DNA of 15,458 bases, from positions 1-15,458 of the forward strand of contig WHUZ01000279.1 of NCBI GenBank assembly GCA_015179045.1, given 5' to 3'. The first letter of the stretch is position 1, and each line of letters opens with the position of its first letter. Below, piece after piece: positions 8,841 through 15,458 of this stretch. A model generated the notes under the pieces. It was not told the origin of the DNA. It saw only the letters and a program-made list of their open reading frames with translations, and did not search any database. The translations under genes were made by a program, and so were the position numbers. This stretch comes from Kalaharituber pfeilii. Lineage: Eukaryota > Ascomycota > Pezizomycetes > Pezizales > Pezizaceae.

Positions 8841-10310
8841 ATGAAGTGGAAGATCCGGGAGGAGAAGAAGAAGTACTAGAGGGAGTTCGTGGAAGAGGAA
8901 GGGTATAGCGACCCGTGGAGGGTGGTGAGGGTGGTGAAGGACTTTTTCGGAGGAACGGAAAGGATGGGAAGGTTGAAAGATGAGTAGGAGAGGGAGTTGG
9001 AGGGGGATGGAGAGAAGGTGAGGACGCTGGTGGAGAGGAATTTTGCATGAAGGGAAGAGGGGGAGGCAGAGGCGGGGAAGGAGGAGGTGGGGGAGGAGGA
9101 CGCAGGAGAGGAGGAGGCGGGGAGGAAGAGGCGGAGGGGGAAGCGGAGGGGGAGGGGGATGAGAGGGAGAGGGAGAGGATGGCAGGAGAAGTGAGGGCTA
9201 CGTTGCAGGGCACCAAAAACAATTCGGCACCGGGACCTGACAGAATTGGATACTGATTGATCAAAGCTGCTCTGAAGACTCCCATAGGAGATAAGTTAGT
9301 GAGGGAGATCGCCGAAAACTGGATCCGGAACAGGACCCCGGTGGAGTGGAGAGAGATAAGGGTCATCATGATACCGAAGCCAGGAAAGAACATCAAGACG
9401 GCGAAAGTGTGGAGGCCAATCAACCTGATTAATTGTATTAGGAAGATTGGGAGAAAGTCATGGCCAGCAGGCTGCAGAAAGAAGACTGACTCTTCCACAG
9501 GCTCTAGCTGGGAGCACACAAGGGGAGGAATGCGATCCAGGCGATGGTGAGGGTGGTGACAAAGGTGCAGAGGTGCCTGCACAGAGGGGGGAGAGCAGCG
9601 TGGGTGACGGCGGAGAAAGAGAGTTTAACATCGTGAGGAAGGAGGTGGTCCTGGGAAGAATTGAGGAGACAGGGAGTGAGGGGGTGAGAAAGAAGTGGAG
9701 GTGGCTGGAGGAGTTTATGGAAGACGGGGAGTTCGAAGTGTGGTGGGATGGCGAGGAGAAAGGGAGGGGCAGGTCGAACATGGGGGTTCCGTAAGGGTCA
9801 CCACTGTCACTAGTCATATTTCTAATCTTCATGGCTCCCACTATTGAGAAGATGGAGAGAAGGCTGAGGGGGGTGGCGATGGGGGCAGAGGTAGAAGTGC
9901 CATCGTATGTCGACGACCTGGCAGCAATCATCCTGGACTGGTACGGGGACTGGGATATGGGGTGGCTCAGGTAGAAAGTAAAGGTGGCAATGGGGGAGGT
10001 GGCGGAAGAAGATCAGATCCTGCTGGAGGAGTCGAAGTAGGAGATGATAACTTTCGGAGTGGGGAAGAGGTGGAAGAAGGAGGGGGAGATACTGAAGTGG
10101 CTGGGAGTCATTTTTCGATGAGAGGCTGACCTTCAGTTCGCATTGGCGAAATAGGCTGAGTAGGGCGAGGAGGCTGGCAGGGGCACTCTCAGGACTGGGA
10201 AACCGGGACTAGAGGATGTCACCACGGAGCTGCGGCAGGCGTACATAGGGATGGTGAGGGCGGTGGCGAATGTGAGGGAGTGAGATTGGGTGGAGAGGCC
10301 AGAAGTAGTG
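8841..10310 (+). pseudogene. LINE reverse transcriptase, frameshifted
   Basis: The linker frame from 8841 reads REFVEEEGYSDPWRVVRVV and RTLVERNFA. After the glycine tract the frame changes and gives NNSAPGPDRIGY (RT motif 1), RVIMIPKPGKN and VWRPINLINCIRKIG (motif 2). A new frame gives KVMASRLQ and LGAHKGRNAIQAMVRVVTKV (motif 3). Another gives EVVLGRIEETGSEG, then GVP-GSPLS-VIFLIFMAP (motif 5 with TAA for Gln), then VPSYVDDLAAIIL at 9900-9940 with the catalytic YVDD at 9906-9917. The thumb includes ITFGVGKRW and LKWLGVIF, then DERLTFSSHWRNRLSRARR in yet another frame. At least five frame changes occur. The motifs are those of the I/Tad1 clade of LINEs. Motif 4 with the first catalytic Asp is not intact: the stretch after AAWVTAEKE is garbled. 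Confidence 0.85.
9045..9180 (+). repeat. Purine-only low-complexity tract in the LINE
   Basis: Almost every base is G or A, arranged as GGAGG, GGGGGAGGAGG and GAGGGGGAGGGG. It encodes Gly/Glu/Arg runs between the RT linker and RT motif 1. Several G-runs of three or more are close enough to allow a G-quadruplex on this strand. The frame differs on its two sides, suggesting slippage within it. Confidence 0.8.
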
Positions 10311-10749
10311 GAAGAAGGAGATGGAGTGATTACAGCTGCAAGTTTTAAAGAGAGCAGCTGGAGGGGGAGAGGTGCTGGGGTAGAAGGGGTGAATGTGGTT
10401 TGCAGAGTGGAAGACGTGGAGACGGTCCTGGATGGCGCGCAAGTGAGAGCGATCATCTGGGAGGTGGAGGGCCCATCAGAGCTGGCGGAGCTTTGTACAG
10501 GTGACTTCGAGAGGGTGAGGAGAGAGAGGAGGAGGCAAGAAACTAGAGAGACTGGGGGGTGCAGTGGGCACTAGCGGAGAAGGATAGGTATGAAACGGTG
10601 TTGGACCGCTGGCAGGGCCAGTGGGCATGTTTCTCAGAAGAGGGGGAGGAGATTTCATAGGGAGGAGGATGTGAGATGGTAGAGGTGAGGACTGCAGACA
10701 GGCTAGGGAGGAAGAAGGGGGCCGAGAGGAATGGGAGACCTCGATTGAG

Positions 10750-11500
10750 GAGGCTGGAATAGTGAGAGCCGTCTTCTTTTCAGATGGCAGTAAAATCGAG
10801 GATAGTAAGATGGGGGCAGGTGTATGGTGGAGGTCGGCAGCAGTGGCGGAGGTGGTAGAAAGAATAGTGACGGTTTTCGACAGGGAGGTGAGGGGAGTGA
10901 GAAGAGTACTGGAGAGTGCACCGGAGGAGGTCCAATCCTGATCTGTCTGGATTCGGAAGCCGCTGTCATGGTGATTCAGAAGGCGGGCAGGGAGGGAAAG
11001 GGAAAGACACAGGATTTGAAAAGGGTGGTGAATGCAGTGGCGAGCAGAAAGAGAAAGGGGAGGGATGCGAAACTGTTGTGGGTAAAAGCTCATATCGGAA
11101 TTGCAGGCAATGAGAAGCGGATGAGTGGGCAAAGAAGGGGATGGTGAATGCAGAGGAAGGAGGTGGCTACTAGAAGTGGGTGCCTCAGAGGGTGAAGGCG
11201 TGGAGGAAGGAGAAGAGAGAAGTGGAAGGCTTTGGAGGAGGAAAGGTCATGGAGTGGAGTAGGGTGGCAATATCAAACTTCACTGCATTGCGACTAGAGC
11301 GAGGAAGGTGTACTGGGTGGTTGAAGAAGCTAGGGGTGGCGGAATCGGATAGGTGCAGGTTTGGAGAGGTGCAAACAGGGGAGCATCTCGCTTTCCAATG
11401 CAGAAGTTAGGAGAACGCCCAGAAGGTTTTGAGAGGTAGAGTGACATGGGGAAGGATTGGAAAAGAAAGGCAGAGAATGGGGAGGAGTATAACGTTTTAG
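10750..11500 (+). pseudogene. LINE RNase H and C-terminal Cys/His region, frameshifted
   Basis: AVFFSDGSKIEDSKMGAGVW gives the first catalytic Asp (codon at 10783-10785). Glu comes from FDREVRGVRRVLE. The second Asp is in ILICLDSEAAVMVI (codon 10950-10952, after a frame change). The His motif is KAHIGIAGNE (His codon at 11091). The expected ADEWAKKG follows only after a one-base shift. Downstream, VAISNFTALRLERGRCTGWL leads to DRCRFGEVQTGEHLAFQC, the Cys/His end of Tad1-type elements. The second Cys of the usual CxxC appears lost. All are reading-frame remnants. Confidence 0.85.
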
Positions 11501-11516
11501 AGAATTTCTTCACTAG

Positions 11517-11576
11517 GGTCAAGTTCTAGAAGGTAGGAGAATGCGAGGTCAAGTTCTAGAAGCCAGGAGAGCGGGG
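11517..11576 (+). repeat. 30-bp tandem duplication in the LINE 3' UTR
   Basis: GGTCAAGTTCTAGAAG starts at 11517 and again at 11547, each followed by a similar (G/C)(T/C)AGGAGA run. It lies between the last coding remnant and the poly-A tail. Confidence 0.85.
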
Positions 11577-11692
11577 GCGACGGCTTCGTGGGGGCCATGT
11601 GTGTAGAGAGTTAGTTTAGCCTGTCTCCGGGCTGTAAGGGCTTGCCCAGGGTCTCTGCCATGGCCAAGTACTATAAGCAGGGTTATATGATT

Positions 11693-11708
11693 AAAAAAAA
11701 AAAAAAAA
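11693..11708 (+). other. LINE poly-A tail
   Basis: Sixteen consecutive A at the 3' boundary of the GC-rich LINE body; the composition switches back to AT-rich immediately after it. This fixes the element's 3' end and its + orientation. Confidence 0.85.
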
Positions 11709-11766
11709 TTATGCTTCCAAAGTATGCTTGTGCTATGAAATTACATTGCCATTGTATCTCATCATA

Positions 11767-11807
11767 CCAAGAAACCATGGAGCGACTGTAGCTCCATGGT
11801 TTCTTGG
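11767..11807. repeat. Perfect 17-bp hairpin
   Basis: CCAAGAAACCATGGAGC (11767-11783) is followed by a 7-base loop and its exact reverse complement (11791-11807). No mismatch in 17 pairs stands out in a region otherwise scattered with transitions. No T-run follows it. It could be the centre of a small foldback element. Confidence 0.9.
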
Positions 11808-11920
11808 CATAGGTACTATAAAAAGATTCATAATGGTGATGATATAGTAATGTGGTCTTCTACGATTTGTAACGTGAGGCAACCAACCTGTCGCGTCAGA
11901 TGCTATACCAATGACCGTTT

Positions 11921-12102
11921 ACTTGATGCTATCAGATCCTTTAAAATGCTACATGATGCCTGATTTATTCTCCAACTAATTACATTTCATCCGCTTGATA
12001 TATGTCCTGCCACTTGATGTTATCAGATCCTTTAAAAATACTACATGATGCATGATTTATTGTCCGAACTAATTATATTTCATCCGCCTGATATATTCCT
12101 GT
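11921..12102 (+). repeat. 91-bp tandem duplication
   Basis: Unit 1 starts at 11921 (ACTTGATGCTATCAGATCC) and unit 2 at 12012 (ACTTGATGTTATCAGATCC). Both run through ACATGATGC(C/A)TGATTTATT, AACTAATTA and TTTCATCCGC(T/C)TGATATAT. Differences are mostly C/T. The sequence just upstream (11873-11905, AACGTGAGGCAACCAACCTG) resembles 5401-5425 of the left inverted-repeat copy. Confidence 0.85.
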
Positions 12103-12135
12103 CAAGTAGCCAAATCTATCCGATTATTTACATAC

Positions 12136-12460
12136 CTACTGCAAGTCCGGCTCTATTGGGATTAGATGAGCTATTCCAAAGATACTGCGAATGGGTATTA
12201 CCCGCTTGTTCACTGGCATCGGCATGAGGACTTTAGGCAATACCTTCAGGACCTTTGCACCTCCCTTTCCCAACACATTGAAGGAACTCCGCTTTGTATT
12301 CGGAAGGAAAGGGAGTGTCCTTTCACAAATCTCAACGGAAGTGGGAAGTGGAAGTCCAACTTGTGGTGTCGGAGGATGCATTCCCCAAGTTTATCCTCTT
12401 TATCAGGTAGGGGAAAGATTGTTGAAGTGAATTTCCTCAAAATCTGAGCCTCATCCATGG
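12136..12460. other. Unidentified island, open in several frames
   Basis: This segment is less AT-rich than its flanks and nearly free of the TAG/TGA decay seen around it. Frames of 79-93 codons are open on the + strand and 70-81 codons on the - strand at the same place. One + frame (from 12191) contains LGNTFRTFAPPFPNTLKELR and FVFGRKGSVLSQIS; the opposite strand contains MHPPTPQVGLPLPTS. I recognise none. It could be a fragment captured from elsewhere in the genome or from the mitochondrion. No start, intron or continuation decides a strand. Confidence 0.35.
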
Positions 12461-13072
12461 AGTTTCAGATTGTGGGGTTCAAGTCGAATAGGCTAAATAG
12501 ATTTGTTGAATCACATTAGTCTGTTTCACCTTCCCATCCCTTTTCTAGACTTTGGAATTTTTGATGAACTCAGGGCTCAGAACACCATCGTCTTGCATGT
12601 GAAGACGTTTGTTTGCTCAGATATAGGCTTCCATCTGTATTCAGGATGTTTCTTGCACAAGTGTTATGCATAAGCTACCATACGCTATAAAGCTTGGAAC
12701 AATATAGACAACAGGTTTTAGTAGTATTCATTTCTGGCATAAAGAGTTCAGTCAAGGGGGCTATGATGGAAGGTGAAAGACCCGTACTATCGGGTAGTGG
12801 ACCTTTCGCTGTCAGTTGTAGAATTTGTATGCAAGTGCTTTGTGAGAGTGTGGGTTGAAGTTTCCGAAAGATTGAAGTAGAAAGCTATGGTCCTTTTTTT
12901 TTTAGAAAAATTAAGCATAAGAAATTAGCAGGGAAAATCTATTCTCATACCCGGACTCCTGAGCCTAAGCTTTATGAGATAGTACATAATCTATCAGGTA
13001 AGCTTTGTCCGAGATTAGAAACCTGACATGGTGCGTAAACTACCTGAGCATAGTCCCAAGATCAGATATATA
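12461..13072. other. Gene-free stretch
   Basis: No protein-like frame is visible. It holds a T-run (about 12893-12902), an imperfect inverted repeat AAGCTTTATGAGATAG / CTATCAGGTAAGCTT around 12970-13006, and a weak palindrome around 12776-12810. No element could be assigned. Confidence 0.4.
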
Positions 13073-13507
13073 TGTCAGGGGTGAATCCCAGCATTCTGGT
13101 CCCAATCCAATGCTCTAGATCCAGTGTCTTCCAGAATACGTCCTGAGGTAAGTGTGATCCAGCGCGGCAATCGATGTCTTCCAGAACACGTCCGAAGGCA
13201 AGTGCGTTCCAGCGGCATCATGATTCAGCCAGTGTGTTTTGATCAGGCGAGTGAGGACACTTGGATCAAACCAAGATCAAGATCCATGTAGTTCTTATAT
13301 CAAAATATTAGAAATAGATTATTGATTCAGGTAATAGCTATAATAGTCTAGGGTTTATAAAATAGATAAAGTTGTTGCTTTATTCTATGTATTTAGAATA
13401 GTTATAAGGATTTAAGATGAATATTACTAGCATCTATATTTTTGTATACTCTAAAACAAGCAAACAATTAGTTATTCTATCTACCTATAAGGCAATTCTC
13501 AAGTGCA
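13073..13507 (+). repeat. Candidate copia-type LTR with adjacent primer-binding-like site
   Basis: A TG...CA segment begins TGTCAGGGGTGAATCCCAGC and ends TTCTCAAGTGCA. It is followed at once by TATCAGAACC, which shares TATCAGA with the initiator-tRNA-Met primer site used by many Ty1/copia elements (TGGTATCAGAGC). TATA-like sequence lies in the 3' half. No second LTR and no gag/pol motif of copia type were found downstream. The next reading frame is ORF A. Confidence 0.35.
13125..13223 (+). repeat. 50-bp tandem duplication inside the LTR candidate
   Basis: TGTCTTCCAGAA(T/C)ACGTCC occurs at 13125 and 13175, each followed by (G/A)AGG(T/C)AAGTG and TCCAGCG. Differences are mostly transitions. 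Confidence 0.85.
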
Positions 13508-13753
13508 TATCAGAACCAAACTACCCTTATTCTAGGTTCTGCGACAACTTTTCGAAAAAAACTCTAGGTATATTAATCCGACGTTGAGCACAATTGAGGA
13601 CCTAAACTCCTATAAATTGTGAGTATGACAGTACTTCAATTTTGATTCACGGCATTTATATCGTGCAACAGAGGTAATTGCTCCTTTGAGTTATTCCCGA
13701 AAGAGGGCTAAATATCCGGTGTGTCAGTTATCTGACCCTATACGGCAGGAAAA

Positions 13754-14849
13754 ATGGTTACCAAAAAGGACGAAATATCCAACTCCAAGGCACTATTGGG
13801 ATGGGAAGATAAGGATATGGAATATACCACATGGAGGAGTGCCCTAAAAAACTATTATGTCATTAATAATATTACAGGTAAGTGACAAGTAGGAGAAGAT
13901 AAATGGAAGAAATTGGAGGACGAAGCCAAGAGAATGGTTGGATTCAAAAGATCTGCCAAAACTCTCTTGGCACACAATGATGACTGAGCATATGAAGCAT
14001 TCAAAGCCATTCTCATTGATGCATGCATGCAAGAAAAGATGGGAGACCGAACAAAAGCTGCAACTTGCCATCGCTGAACAGCAGCGAGATAATGCTATTA
14101 CTGGTGGCGATATACTCGATAGCGTCGGGAAGAATTATTAGACATCGGAAAGAAGACTCCGATGAAAGTCTTCATCTGTGATCCTGAGGTCCAGGAGTGT
14201 TATTTGGGTAGTAATGACGCACTCCGGTGGGAAACCTGTCCCACAAAAGTTGTTTTCACCCTGAAAACATGGAGTTTGCAGGAGATGGTTACCGCAATTC
14301 CAAAGCGGGTCCTGGCAGGAAAGTTTCCCTGTACTATCTACGGGGCAACTACAAAGCCACGTGCGAATGCGAGTGTGCTGGAAACTGATGTTATATGTCT
14401 GCTTTCCGATACTGAACTGGAGGCACTCCTCGAGCGCACCAATTATAAGCCTGTCTGTCTCTTGGTAGTGCTTAATACGGCCACCCATGAAGACACACCA
14501 GACCCCAAGGAAATCGGGTATTTTAATAAGGACGAATATGATATTGAGAGCAATACATATGAGGATCTAGCAGAAGACTCCGACGTCCATTAGGTCTTGG
14601 CTCGAGCCAATGGGGAGGTGGGAAAGACGGAATTTGAATCTCAACTGGATGATGGTAATACCCGAGAAGCTGCAGGAATGGCAGCTAGGATTGCTGCACT
14701 CAACCACTGGAAGCGGGCAAAGGGAGTCGTTTGAGATCACATGGTAAGTTGTTCCTTGTTAGTTTTTTAGTTTTGCACTCATTGATTTGTACTAAACGAA
14801 ATGCATGGGATAGACCGTTGTGAATCACTCCGTAATTAGTTTAGAGTAA
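13754..14849 (+). pseudogene. ORF A, right copy (unrecognised gene, about 340 codons)
   Basis: I do not recognise this protein. The start is taken at ATG 13754, giving MVTKKDEISNSKALLGWEDK, then YTTWRSALKNYYVINN, WKKLEDEAKRMVGFKRSAK, and AYEAFKAILIDACMQEKMGD. The next part reads best one frame over (TEQKLQLAIAEQQRDNAI to 14141). After a one-base loss relative to the left copy the first frame resumes with MKVFICDPEVQECYLGSND, FTLKTWSLQEMVTAIPKRVL, GKFPCTIYGATTKPRA, CLLSDTELEALLERTNY, DPKEIGYFNKDEYDIE and AAGMAARIAALNHWKRAKG. It ends at a 70-bp intron and an 11-codon last exon to 14849. In-frame stops include TAG at 14591-14593, where the left copy has TGG, and TGA at 14732-14734. The upstream frame change is shared with the left copy, so a further intron is possible. 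Transcribed away from the LINE; the ORF B counterpart would lie beyond the window. Confidence 0.6.
14744..14813 (+). other. Candidate spliceosomal intron in right ORF A, 70 bp
   Basis: GTAAGT donor at 14744-14749, branch-like TACTAAAC at 14790-14797, acceptor TAG at 14811-14813, about 17 bases from branch to acceptor. Splicing is in phase 0 and joins ..DHM to TVVNHSVISLE and a stop at 14847-14849. The left copy has the same layout and the same last exon apart from one Val/Ile change. Confidence 0.65.
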
Positions 14850-14850
14850 A

Positions 14851-15153
14851 GGAAATGTCACATGGGAGAGGTCCGACGCTGCAGATAGGGTAAGCGACCA
14901 GCTGGATTGTTTCACGTTGAATGTCTTGATTTTAGAATTTGTTATTTTTGTCTTTCTTTTTTATTCCCTTTCGCTGTTTTCCCCTATATTCTCACTTTGA
15001 CCTACCACTGAAAGTAAGTTTTTTCTGTGCAATTTACATAATTACCAGTTCTGGAGTGGGATTGCGGTGCATGTCAAAGGCTGTCCGACATGGATAGGTT
15101 GACCGACTTGAATAGTATGTCTTTGATTTTGAATTTGTTATCTGTATTCGTTT

Positions 15154-15184
<31 letters not shown>

Positions 15185-15200
15185 CTTATGTTTTCTATTT
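14851..15200 (+). repeat. Diverged direct repeat in the spacer after ORF A
   Basis: Two related blocks follow one another, at about 14854-14965 and 15070-15160. Each runs ATGTCA.., GTCCGAC, GATAGG(G/T)T(A/G)..CGAC, then AATGTCTTGATTTTAGAATTTG or the similar ATGTCTTTGATTTTGAATTTG, then a T-rich run. The same pair exists inverted in the left copy (near 5170-5235 and 5385-5450). Confidence 0.65.
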
Positions 15201-15458
15201 CTCTATTGTCTGCCTTCTTTGTTCTTATACTTCTACATTATCTGTCCCTTTCTCCTATGACATTTACTTCCTTTCTGGCTGTGATAAATACTCGCTTATT
15301 GAAGCTATTCAATACTTTCTAAAGAGCACCATATTCATAGCAATTTGAATTAAGAGCTTAATCAACAAGTACATAGAATATTTGCACACTTCCTTGTGAG
15401 GACTTAGCGCGTTAGGCAGACTTGACACAATGTACAGGTGATACAATCTCATGAGCTT

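Larger units (their letters stand above)
8800..11708 (+). mobile_element. Tad1-like LINE (non-LTR retrotransposon), 5'-truncated, with poly-A tail
   Basis: In order the element shows the end of the pre-RT linker, a low-complexity Gly/Glu/Arg tract, a reverse transcriptase, an RNase H, a Cys/His motif and a 16-base poly-A at 11693-11708. The endonuclease and ORF1 expected upstream are absent, the usual result of incomplete reverse transcription. Composition is unlike the flanks: GC-rich and overwhelmingly G and A on the + strand. This makes long Pro/Ser-rich open frames on the - strand, which are shadows. The body contains frameshifts and stops and is not functional. Target-site duplications were looked for and not found. 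Confidence 0.85.
13985..15458 (+). repeat. Right copy of the long inverted repeat (continues past the window)
   Basis: Reverse complement of 4853-6335, covering the end of ORF A, the intron, the AT-rich spacer with ATTTT run and the first bases of the 65-bp repeat. It keeps more C and G than the left copy, so it is probably younger or less mutated. The two copies are separated by about 7.6 kb. Confidence 0.9.

Noticed and set aside
8800..9582. - strand open frame of 260 codons, Pro/Ser-rich
   Set aside because: It is the complement of the purine-rich LINE reverse transcriptase. Low-complexity Pro/Ser/His runs come from the strand bias, and the + strand carries the recognisable RT motifs.
9458..11132. 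Other - strand open frames of 77-218 codons
   Set aside because: Same reason: shadows of the LINE RT and RNase H with no domain of their own.
8780..11725. Target-site duplication for the LINE
   Set aside because: Sequences before the first LINE codons and after the poly-A were compared by eye. Only short chance matches were seen.
12470..12495. GGTTCAAGTC resembling a tRNA B box
   Set aside because: No A box at the right distance and no cloverleaf stems could be formed around it.
12776..12810. Palindrome-like stretch with CCCG / CGGG
   Set aside because: Pairing is short and imperfect, and nothing nearby gives it a role.

Overview
The window looks like a transposon-dense intergenic block from a filamentous ascomycete (Pezizomycotina). 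I could not name the species, and I see no intact host gene, tRNA or rRNA. The evidence is fragments of three separate Ty3/gypsy chromoviruses (integrase and chromodomain), a Tad1-type LINE with a poly-A tail, and one spliceosomal-type intron of typical fungal size (70 bp). Roughly 1-8700 and 11700-15458 are AT-rich. The reading frames there are broken mostly by TAG/TGA/TAA codons of the kind C-to-T or G-to-A change produces (CGA to TGA, CAR to TAR, TGG to TAG), as repeat-induced point mutation (RIP) would leave. The LINE (about 8800-11708) is GC-rich and extremely purine-biased on the + strand.

Layout: 1-274 is the chromodomain end of a + strand gypsy polyprotein, followed by an LTR-like stretch to about 650. 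703-2240 is a - strand gypsy integrase plus chromodomain, open in one frame for over 1 kb apart from stops. 2241-3076 holds nothing I recognise. 3077-4489 (-) is a decayed protein gene of about 470 codons ('ORF B') that I do not recognise. 4722-4920 carries a 65-bp tandem repeat. 4853-6335 and 13985-15458 are long inverted copies of one another; each carries a second unknown gene ('ORF A') transcribed outward and ending in a conserved 70-bp intron. Between the copies lie a gypsy tail with its probable 3' LTR (about 6430-7376), a - strand gypsy integrase and chromodomain (7376-8515), a 29-bp minisatellite (8591-8690), the 5'-truncated LINE, a perfect 17-bp hairpin (11767-11807), a 91-bp tandem duplication (11921-12102), an unidentified less AT-rich island (12136-12460) and a copia-like LTR candidate (13073-13507).

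The most interesting item is the repeated unit holding ORF A and, on the left, ORF B. Read on the - strand from about 6340 to 3077, the order is ORF A, intron, AT-rich spacer with diverged internal repeats, 65-bp repeats, ORF B. The right copy repeats this order up to the window edge, inside the 65-bp repeat zone, so a second ORF B may lie just outside. I could not assign this unit to a known transposon class.
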